DNA from: Brachycybe producta
Lineage: Eukaryota; Arthropoda; Diplopoda; Playtdesmida; Andrognathidae
Reading direction: 5' to 3'
DNA: 64,000 nt
Assembly: GCA_036925085.1 (NCBI GenBank)
Contig: JAUPFP010000002.1
Span: 13,114,100 to 13,178,099 of the forward strand
How positions within the stretch are numbered: position 1 is the first letter of the stretch; each line of letters begins with the position of its first letter. Position numbers and translations under genes: made by a program. Below, piece after piece: positions 55,184 to 64,000 of this stretch. The notes below the pieces were generated by a model, which worked only from the letters and a program-made list of their open reading frames with translations, was not told the DNA's origin and made no database searches.

Positions 55184-56305
55184 TCTTATTAAATTATTTC
55201 AAAGCGAAAAAACGACGAAACACAAACGAAAATCCGCAACAAAAGACAAAAGAAAGGAACCGGAAATAGATCAGATCTCAATAAGATCGATGCAATATCA
55301 CATATCGATTATTTACCAATACCAGTTACAAATCGATGTGTCTTAACAAATCGATACTGACGTCATTTGTTACAGAAGCCCGTTTAGAACGGTTTCTATG
55401 GAAGCCCGTTTTGGACATTTTCTCAATTATATTTTCAAGAATATGTAAATATGAAAAAACTAAAATATTTTAGACACTATTTAAATAAACTTGTGTTTTT
55501 AAAATGAAAAGCTAAAACTGTCATTTTTTAATTATTTAAAATTTGACCATTTATACTTTTTTATTGATCTTTTTTAACTGTTTAATTTTTAAAGATATGA
55601 AAAATACAATTATCCTGACACATAAACACGTATATTACTCCTAAAACTGGCTGAAACTCACTTAAACTGGCGTAAACTAGCTTAAATTCACTTAAACTGA
55701 CTGAAACTCGCTTAAACTCGACACATATAGGTTTGTATTATAGATGACTATGGTTAAAATTATAAGTTCATAGTGAAAACATCATGTAAAAATGTTAAAT
55801 TGTCTGTTAATGCATACATTAATAACGTAATTAGATCACTTTTTATTTTTTTTTTCATTATTAAATTATTCTCAATTCGATATTTGACTCCAAAATAAAC
55901 TGGACTGTGACCCAAGGGAAAGGACTCCCCTTGGATTCAGTCATATTATACAGAGAGAATATTTAAATAAATAATATGTAAATCCCGTATTATGATATTG
56001 TTTTTAATTTGGAACATAGATCGCCAATTGTGTCACACACACACACAATGCGGAGAACTAAAGCTTTTTTTTTCTTCTTTTGAAGAGATGACCAGCTGAA
56101 GTAATTTGAGCCAATCTGACCCAACAAAGAACCGAAAAAAGTCACCACCCACCCACCCACCCACCTCTATTAAATATATATAAACACAAAACCCACCTTA
56201 TAGCCTAGGTTCAGGTAAATTCTTCATCAAGTGGCAATTGAGGACATGACCACAATTTCATTGAAAAAAAAATCTAAAAAAATAATACAGAATTAAATAT
56301 TAAAC
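55184..56305. other. Divergent intergenic region between CCT4 and the astacin gene
   Basis: Holds the promoters of both genes. ATCGAT-type motifs cluster at 55286-55360 (CATATCGATTATT, AAATCGATG, AAATCGATACTG), just upstream of CCT4, and resemble DRE/DREF-like sites, though I cannot test this. The 10-bp minisatellite is listed separately. A CCCACC repeat is at 56148-56164, and TATATATAAAC at 56175 is a possible TATA box for the astacin gene. Confidence 0.4.
55644..55723. repeat. 10-bp minisatellite, eight units
   Basis: Eight consecutive 10-base units of the form AAACTNNCTN (AAACTGGCTG, AAACTCACTT, AAACTGGCGT, AAACTAGCTT, AAATTCACTT, AAACTGACTG, AAACTCGCTT, AAACTCGACA). Period is exact throughout although the units differ. 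Confidence 0.85.
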
Positions 56306-58230
56306 ATGAAAGTAAGCATTGATTGTATGTACTTTTTTTTTTTTAAAAAATGACTAAATAATTGGCATTGTAGGAAAATAAAACATCCAATTGGAAAATA
56401 TGGAGAGCAGTAATCCTGTAAGTGTCAATATTAATTGAAATTTTAATTCCGAATTCAATTAAAATAATTTTTTTTAATATTTAGTCGATGTTTTGTCATC
56501 TTTTCGCTTTTTGTCTATTCCATCCACTTTGTGTCTATTTTATCAGCAAAAACAATTTCACAAAAGGACATTGAACCTCCTTTAAACGATGGTCACTTCA
56601 TTTATATAAGAAATATGCAAATTTTTTTTTTAAAAAAAATATGTATATAATTTAAATATTTTTATTTAAGATTTCTCGTCAGTGCCTTATGGATTATATG
56701 GATCTGGACCTAATCCTTATGAAGAAGAAGAAGGCAAATAATAATAATTAATAATAATAAAACAAACATATTTATAATGTGGTTTTTCGAGTGTAAACGG
56801 GGCCTAAACTAGAAAGTGTTTTAGAAACTAGAAAGGATATATTAAGGATATTTTCATGTTGATATTTTTCAAAATAAGCTTTTTAAATGAGTTTTGAAAA
56901 TGACCCAACTTTATGCAGACGATGTTTTTAATTTTTTTATCTATAAATTTGAAAAAAAAAATCAACATGAAAAAATCTCTTATGTGATTGAGCTACCCAT
57001 CTAGTTTCTAAAACACTTTCTATTTTCTCACAATTTTGCTCATTTTAAAGCTAGAATAATTAAGAGTTCGAAAATCAGTTGTTTCTAAACCGCAATTTCT
57101 TACATTTGACAGGACTTTTCGAAGGCGACATTGCAGGAGTCGATCAGAATTCCTTTCAGGTAAGTTTGAATCGAATAATTATTAATTATTAATATTTTTA
57201 ATGATCATTTCTAGGATAAGAATGTGATTCTTGACCCTTCAAAAAAGTGGCTCAACACAACAATACCCTATATGATTGACCAAGCAAAATTCAGTTAAAA
57301 AAATATGAATTTTAATTAAAAGTAATTGAATATAGCTATATTTATGGGTTAATAATTTATATATTTTTAATTTTAGATGAAAGTGATCTGGATGTGATTT
57401 ATTCCGCATTTGAGGAATTTGCCACTTTGACATGTATCCGATTTGTTCCAGTCACAATATATCATTCCGACTTTCTGGTCATCTTAGCATTGAATGGGTA
57501 GAAAAATAGCTAAATATTTAAATGTTAAACTCTATTTATAATTATTTATTTAATATTAATTTTTTTATAATTAATAAATTAATACTGTAATTATAAATAT
57601 TGAAAAATGGTCCCATTTTTTTTAAAACTCTATTACTATTCTAGTTATTAACAAACTTTGAAACCTTGTCCAATATACGAGACTGTAGTCAAGTAAATTA
57701 ACTAGTGAACCCTGCATTAAATGGTCAGGTGTTGGTCATTCGTGGGTCGGTATGGAGGGGCACAGCCTATCTCCCTACAAAACCCAGGATGTGTCCACAA
57801 GGGAATTGTGGTCCATGAACTGATGCATGCCCTGGGAATATGGCACGAACAAAGTCGTTTCGATAGAGACGATTACGTCATCATCAATTGGTCCAACATT
57901 GAAGAAGGTTCCCAAATAAAAACTCAAACTCTTCCCTTCTTAATATATTAATTTCATTTAATTGTTCTTCTAGAGTACAAATACAACTTTCAGAAGAGAG
58001 AACTGAATGACAGCCAAACTTTTGGCCTAGATTACGACTATGGATCCGTGATGCATTATTCGGCGTACAGTTTCGCACTCAATCGAAGTATTCCCACAAT
58101 AATTCCCATCAAAAGAGATGCCACCTTGGGACAGAGAAAAGGTTTAAGCCAAGTAGATGCTCAGAAAATCAATATTCTCTATCATTGTCCCATCCTTATT
58201 AATAACACTCACAAAAATGAGATTTTATAA
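56306..58230 (+). CDS. Secreted astacin-family zinc metalloprotease
   Basis: Nine exons: 56306-56311, 56374-56417, 56485-56591, 56671-56733, 57113-57159, 57215-57293, 57377-57497, 57729-57907, 57974-58230; 300 residues. The start is a basic segment (WKIWR) and then a hydrophobic stretch (ILRCFVIFSLFVYSIHFVS), a signal peptide with cleavage probably near LSA. A propeptide with GLFEGDIAG follows; in this family its Asp blocks the zinc until removed. The catalytic domain has WLNTTIPYMID, GCWSFVGRYGG, the zinc motif HELMHALGIWH followed by EQSRFDRDDY, and the Met-turn SVMHYS. It ends shortly after the catalytic domain, with no EGF or CUB tail, so a simple secreted (for example digestive) astacin is likely. 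Exons 1-4 are inferred from splice signals and are less certain. Intron 4 needs a GC donor (GAAG then GCAAAT, 56734). Confidence 0.88.
56795..57095. repeat. Foldback family A copy in astacin intron 4
   Basis: TAAACGGGGCCTAAACTAGA, AACTAGAAAGGATATATTAA and ATGTTGATATTTTTCAAAAT on the left; TGATTGAGCTACCCATCTAG, AAAACACTTTCTATTTTCTC and AAGAGTTCGAAAATC on the right. The loop has CAACTTTATGCAGACGATG. It ends about 17 bases before the acceptor. Confidence 0.8.
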
Positions 58231-60850
58231 ACCATTGAAACTAAAAAGTTTATTCATTTTCTTTCAAAGTTTATCTTTTGTTTATGTTTATAGAAATTCG
58301 GATATTGTTTTGTTAGCAGATTATAACAACAATATAACAATATCAAACGTTGTTGGAAACTAGAATGCACTAAAATATTTTTCATGTTGTTCATTTTCTT
58401 GAAAAATAATTGATAATTATGAAAAATATTCATTCATTAATATATTTTTAGCTTATACATTATAAGTACTATTCTAGTTTTTAACAAATTTCGAATTTAT
58501 ATATTATCTATATTTTCTTTATTCTTTTATCTATATTTGTGTAATTTGTTAACTATTAAAGATATTGTGTCATGAAAATATATTTAGCATATGATAAGTA
58601 CTATTCTAGTTTCTTTTGAATTTATATATTATTTATACATGTAATATACTGTATAGTATAAAAACGCTTAGGGTATTGCAATTTTAAAAATTGATGAATT
58701 TTTTTTAGAAGCTTTTTGGAATTTCTGGGGCCCACTGAGTCCTCATGATTCTTTTTTTGAGACTTTTTGGAACCATTTTTAAATTTTTGACCGGTTTTTT
58801 TTTTTAAAAAAAAAAGACAAAACTACAAAATTGACTTTTATAAATTTTGTTTATTTTTTAAAATTCTTCAATCTTTGTAATTTTCGAAGTTATCCGTGAC
58901 TTCTAAAATACCTTTAAGTGATTAAGCTACTCTTCTAGTTTCTAAAACCCATTGAACTTTCTCTTAATTTTTCACCTAAAAAATAAGAGTTTAAGAGGCG
59001 TTTACATTTTAAAACCAACCTAATGGGAAAAAATGTCAACCTTTAAACAAACATTGCAGATATTTTTTTCCAGAAAACGTTTCCAATTCTATGAATTTCT
59101 AAGAAAAAACAATTTTTAACTGGAATTGAACAAAGATACACAACTTCAATTCTTCTTTCTAAAATCTAAAAAACAAACAAATTCCTGTTTTCATTTTCAT
59201 TATGTGTGAATATAATAAATGTAAATGTAAAAATGAAGTCATGTGGGATTAGCCTCTTAACAAATTAAAATGTTGAATTCTGTGCACATATATATAAATG
59301 AACATATAAATAAAGAGTGCCAAAAACATCTGTCAACTTTTCTTGCATAACACATATGTTTCTATAGTTCAGTTCATTAGGAGCCCTGTCATAATTACAA
59401 ATAAAATTGAAAAACACAAAATCCATTATTAAAATATTTTTTTTGTATTGTAAGTAGCACAGATGCATGTGGTGATTCCAGTCATCAAGGGGTCGTAATT
59501 GCAAAAAAATACACAATTTTGAATTAAATTTGTTTTATTGCATAACAGGGATGGCTTGCAGTGATTACCTTCCTTCGGGGGCTTCAAATTACAAATGCAA
59601 AAAATGCGTCAATTTCATTTTTTAAAATTAGGTTGTAAACTAAGTCAGTGCGGTTTTTTTTTTGCACAATTTTTATTTTATATAAAAATTTAAAACATTA
59701 AAGTGCAATTAAAAATTTAAAATGAATGTTTTTTTTTGTGATTTCTCTTTTCTTATTTGAGAAAAAAAGCATTCATTTTAAATTTTTAATCGCAGTATAT
59801 TTTTTTTAATTTGATAATTTAATTTTAATTTGAAATAAAAATTATGCAAAAAAAAACGCAACAACTCCAACTAAAACCTGTAAAATTAATGCTTTTATGC
59901 ATGAATGTTAAGTTAAGTTTTTTGTTTAATTTTTATTTAAAATGAAAAATGTGCAAAAAAAAACTGCAACGACTTAGTTTACAACCCAATATTTAAATGA
60001 ATTGAATATTTCCAAACGTCATTTTTATATCTGTAATATAGAATTTTTATTTAGTTTTAATGTAAAAAAAACCCTCGACAAATTTAATGTGTTTTTCATC
60101 AGTCCATTAAAGAAGAACTTAAGAAAATATAAAATAACACATTTAAATGGAACAAAATGGTTTTTTAAAGCGTTTTCTCGCACACAACTACACATTCATA
60201 CATAGACTGTATTCAAGTTCTAAAGGTAACCTGAATAAACCCCCCACCAAGTTTTATCGACCAATCAGCAAGAATACAAGAAAAACTAAGCTGGTAATGT
60301 TATAGATATTTCTGTATATATAGAAAAGGTAGTTAGAAATAAGAGAGATAAAATACAGATCTCTCTCTCTCTCTCTCTATCTCTATAGGAAGAACAACAT
60401 AGCCACACATTGAACCAGGCGGAGGAGATTGTATGTCGTCGTCGTTTCTAGGCAATACTCAATCTCTTTTTGTGTCCTAGATGCAAGAAATTGAGGAGAG
60501 AGAGAGAGAGAGGAGAACACTCTTGACAATATTTCCTCTTCCAAAAGACACAAAAAAAAACACACCCCATATACCAACCTTATTTCTCAGCATTATTACC
60601 ATATCTCTCTATAAAGTTCAAGCAATGAAACGACACAGCAGCAGCAGCAGCCAACTAAAAATCCATCCAATGAACAACGAGCTAAAATACTAGAATATCC
60701 ACACTCCACACGAAAAAAAAAAAAGACAAGAGAAAAGTCTTCATCCAAAATTCTGTTCTGAAAATCATTCATTTTTCCTAATATCTTCAAAACGGATGGA
60801 CCACAAGTGGATGGAAAAAAATAAATCATATAGAAACACATGTATGTGGA

Positions 60851-60853
<3 letters not shown>
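58231..60853. other. Non-coding DNA downstream of the astacin gene
   Basis: No gene supported. A diverged family A copy lies at about 58340-58600 and a lone right arm at 58905-59010 (GTGATTAAGCTACTCTTCTA, then CTAAAACCCATTGAAC). Short CT and GA tracts are at 60360-60380 and 60500-60513. Open frames of 60-83 codons are A/T-biased. Confidence 0.45.
59631..59986. repeat. Foldback element, 356 bp, with a second palindrome inside
   Basis: GGTTGTAAACTAAGTC at the left tip and GACTTAGTTTACAACC at the right tip are exact complements. Pairing continues through TGCGGTTTTTTTTTTGCAC and GTGCAAAAAAAAACTGCA. An internal palindrome at about 59703-59800 pairs AATTAAAAATTTAAAATGAA with TTCATTTTAAATTTTTAAT. 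Confidence 0.75.

Positions 60854-60911
<58 letters not shown>
60854..60911. repeat. CT microsatellite
   Basis: Pure (TC)n, 29 repeats. Confidence 0.95.
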
Positions 60912-60913
<2 letters not shown>

Positions 60914-61224
60914 CAACTTCAACAAAAAAAAGTGAATTTTTCCGCTAATCATTAATAATTTACAAAAAGAAGAAAAAAATATTGCATTTATAAATTGAGA
61001 TACTTTGCGAGACAAACTAAATGATGTAACTCCACACATGGAAGAAGAAGAAGAAGAGAAAAAGATCAAAAAACAAAAGAGATGACAAAACAATGAAATT
61101 GATCTTCAAGGAAACAAAAAAGGGAAATTGAACCATATAACCAGGTGGGTTTCAACTTTTGAGCCCACCTTTATAACATAAAGGGTGAGTGTCATTGTTG
61201 CTATTCTTGTACGAATACAATTCT
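60912..61224. other. Non-coding DNA
   Basis: No gene seen. The 165-codon minus-strand frame spanning 60596-61093 crosses the CT microsatellite (Arg/Glu repeat) and is not a gene. Confidence 0.5.
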
Positions 61225-61825
61225 AATGTGATTATTATGTGTGTCTGTGTCTCATAGTGTATATCTATGTGTCACCTGTGTGTCTGTATGTATGTTTATA
61301 TTAGTGTCACTCACTGCGTGTTTGTTTTATTATTGTTTAACTGTATGCGTGTCTGTGTTTTATGTGTCAGTGTGTCGCTGTTTGTATGTAGTATTGTCAC
61401 TGCGTGTATCTGTGTCCTATACGTGTGTCTGTGTGTCTAACCTAACCTAACCTAACGTGTGTCATTGTATATTAGGTGCAACTGTATGCGTGTTATGTGT
61501 CACTGTGTTTCAGTATGTGTGTACCACTGTGTCCCTTTGAACGTCTATTTGTATGCATGAACGTCTGTGTCACTGTGTGTCTGTGTTTTATGTGTCACTT
61601 TGGTAGTGTCTACTGTATGTATGCATGGGCGGACACACTTTTATGTGTCTCTGGTATATGTGTCACTGTTTCTATGTACGACTGTGTGTCACTTTGTGTG
61701 TGTTTGTGTGTTGTACGTGTCACTTTGTGCGTATCTGTGTTTTGTAGGTCACATTGTGTGTTCGTCTGTATCCGCATGGACGACTGTGTCACTGTAAATG
61801 TGTGTGTGTTTGCGCGACTTGACAA
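61225..61825. repeat. GT-rich degenerate satellite
   Basis: About 600 bases of imperfect units built from TGTGTCACTGTGTGTCTGTG and GTATG blocks, with strong T and G excess on the plus strand. Three overlapping open frames of 69-118 codons (rich in Val, Cys, Ser) are by-products. Confidence 0.85.
61437..61456. repeat. Interstitial telomere-type repeat (TTAGG)4
   Basis: Four perfect CTAAC units, the complement of the TTAGG telomere repeat of most arthropods, embedded in the GT-rich satellite. Confidence 0.75.
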
Positions 61826-64000
61826 GAGCTAAAACCCATTTATTCCTGAATGACATTTATTCAGTTTGAATTAGAAATACAAATCACTTGACCAGTAAAA
61901 AAAACGAAGAGAGAAAACGAAGTGAAAAGTCGACTAAAAGATCTAAAAACGGCATAAAAAACGAAAAAAAAATGCATAATAAAATTGTATATTGAGAGAC
62001 ACGATGAAAAGCAGAAAAAAATCTCATATTTATGGACCTCAATGACTTATAGCCTTGGCTGACTACTTACATCAGTTTTGCAAGAAAGTAAAAATATACA
62101 TTTCATGTATGAAATTGTATCGACCAAATTTGGTCAACATCAAGCATTTCTCTAAAAAAATGCTTAATATTCAAATATTGATCGATCAGAAAATAATCTA
62201 GGTTATAGACAGACCTTTTAAGAGCTAAAAAAAACAAATTTAAAGACAAAAACAGAAACAACAAATAATACAAAAGAAAATTTCTTACATTAAAAAAATC
62301 ACTAAGAAAATATGGAAATTATGGAAAAAAAAATTTCAACTTTATTCAATTTTCTTGTGTGGTTTATATGTAATCAATTGAATTGCATTCAAAAATGTGG
62401 TTCTAAATTGAATTTGTTAACCTTTTGATATAGAGTGAGTGATGAGGAGTAAACTCAATTTGGAAATATTTGTGTCAATTTCCAATTTGCGACAACAAAA
62501 ATCAATAGCTACCTTAGAAAAATGAGCTCCCAATTCTTTAATTTCGTTTAGAAAGAAATGGGGACAAGAATCAGAGTTGAACAAAATATCTGAAAATATA
62601 GAAAATACAAAATAGGCTAACCTTAAAGGTGGATATATCTCATTATTTATTATGTCTTTTCAGTTCTGAAAAAAAAAATGAAGAAAAACTAGAAAGTGGA
62701 AAGTGTTTTAAAAACTAGAAGACGTAGCCTCAAGCGCCTAGTTAATATCTTTCAAAATAAGCTTTTTATGTCAGTTTTGAAAATGACTTCAACTTTAAAC
62801 TGAATTCAGACTTCATTTTTTTCTTTTCTAACTCGTTAACAATAAAAGTTATGACAATATTTTTTTTTACGAAACAAGAAACAAAAGAAAAAACATCTCA
62901 AATGTCAATTTGATTAAGATTTTTCATTTATTTCTAGAACCCAAATCATTTTGAAAATCTAAAACACGTTATGACCCCATTTTTAGAATTTTTTCTCATT
63001 TCAGAAGATTCTATTTTAGAAAATCAATAAAATGAAAATAAAACTTCTTCTTCTTCTCCTCCCCCCTAAATGTCAATTAAAAATATATCATTAAAAAAAA
63101 TCTAACCGTCGTTTTTGACGGTAGTTTAAAAATCTAAACACCCATCCGAACTCTTCAGTATTTTATAATTCCGGTGCAAAATGAAGAGAAATGTGAAAGT
63201 GTTTTAAAAACTAGAAGGGTACCTCAATCACTTAAGTTATTTTTAAGTGTATCATGTTGACCTATGACTTTTTTTTAGCTTTTGTCTCTAAAAAGGTTAA
63301 TTTTGAAAGATATTAACATGAAAAGTGACTCAGCTACCCGTTCTAGTTTCTAACACAATTTATTCTTCTGAAAACGCAGAAAACAGACAATGAAAAAGGA
63401 ATGTCTTATGATTTTACTAAACAAACAAAAATGGCAAAAAGTCCAATCAAAATTAAAATTAGTTTCATTATAAATGAATCGTGATTCTCATTAATTCTAA
63501 TAACATCATTCTAGAAAGAACAATTAATTAATCCCATAGAATTCATAATTAATTACATTGAGTCCATTCAATTATTAATAGAACTTCAATTAGTTCAAAC
63601 AATGTGAAATAAACAAAGAGAATTTTACTTCATAAATATTGAATCATTTTGCTAATTAGAATAAAAAAAATCACTGTCCATATTTAATATAAAAGTGTCT
63701 ATTTCCTCCCATCACCACCACCCCCTAAAAAAAGAACAAATTCCAAATCCAGCTTTTATGTGGGTTTTAATCTAAACACGCAAACTAATTAATAATTAAT
63801 TAATAATTAGTTATTTTGGCCATTTAACAACTTCAAACGCAAAAATGCTCAACTTTTCGCCCGAAATAAATCTCAAAATAATAAATACTAAAATAACAAA
63901 TCTCAAATTGGAACAACTTTTATGTAAACAAGGGATTCAAGGAACCCTATAGACCTCCATTGCTTTAATATATGCTTTCATATATCAAATAACCAACTTT
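61826..64000. other. Non-coding DNA with two family A foldbacks
   Basis: No gene seen. Family A copies are at about 62680-62830 (AAACTAGAAGACGTAGCCTC; right arm missing) and 63135-63400 (CATCCGAACTCTTCAGTATT, AACTAGAAGGGTACCTCAAT; right arm GACTCAGCTACCCGTTCTAG). A run of AATTAATTAAT-type sequence is at 63785-63815. Confidence 0.5.

Noticed and set aside
60596..61093. 165-codon minus-strand frame
   Set aside because: Crosses a 58-base CT microsatellite (Arg-Glu repeat) and homopolymers; no homology recognised.
61241..61832. Cys/Val-rich open frames of up to 118 codons
   Set aside because: By-product of the GT-rich satellite, which lacks stops in several frames.

Overview
This is a eukaryotic, AT-rich animal sequence. 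Protein-coding genes are split by many short introns (mostly 55-80 bases), and most of the remaining DNA is hairpin-forming repeats and simple sequence. Four copies of the arthropod-type telomere unit (TTAGG, read here as CCTAA) lie inside the window at 61437-61456. Together with the intron style this suggests an arthropod or close relative, but the species cannot be fixed from the sequence.

Layout. Positions 1-7899 hold no recognisable gene: two tRNA-like SINE heads, simple repeats and several foldback (inverted-repeat) elements. Positions 7900-18294 are a complete Ty3/gypsy-type LTR retrotransposon. It has two 946-bp LTRs that look identical, an intact gag ORF, a textbook -1 frameshift signal (slippery T TTA AAC, 6-base spacer, strong stem) and an intact pol ORF (protease, RT, RNase H, integrase). 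Pol carries an unusually long C-terminal extension with an AT-hook. Positions 18300-33000 are dense foldback/MITE-like repeats of at least six families.

Positions 33780-50588 contain four tandem same-strand calpain-type cysteine protease genes, here called A, B, C and D. All end after the C2-like domain and lack the penta-EF-hand domain. A and B share one exon plan and near-identical start sites; C and D share another plan with two extra introns. A-C keep the Cys-His-Asn triad. D has Asp in place of the catalytic Asn and lacks the NPWG context. Genes A and B also have similar upstream promoter blocks, so the duplication carried its control region.

Positions 55183-51838 (minus strand) encode the delta subunit of the cytosolic chaperonin CCT/TRiC (CCT4) in 11 exons. 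Positions 56306-58230 (plus strand, divergent from CCT4) encode a secreted astacin-family zinc metalloprotease in 9 exons. Positions 58231-64000 are non-coding: foldbacks, a CT microsatellite, a 600-base GT-rich degenerate satellite and the telomere-like block.

Cross-cutting signals. (1) One foldback family (inner motif ACTAGAAGGGTAGCTCAATC) occurs about two dozen times, including inside introns of calpains A and D, CCT4 and the astacin; paralogous introns lack it, so those insertions post-date the calpain duplications. (2) Three of about 46 inferred introns (calpain B, CCT4, astacin) need a GC donor. (3) Several foldbacks carry promoter-like motifs (GC boxes, CRE-like TGACGTCA, TATA plus a YY1-like AAGATGGCGG). 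All gene models are from reading the sequence and splice signals; none was tested by alignment or transcript data.
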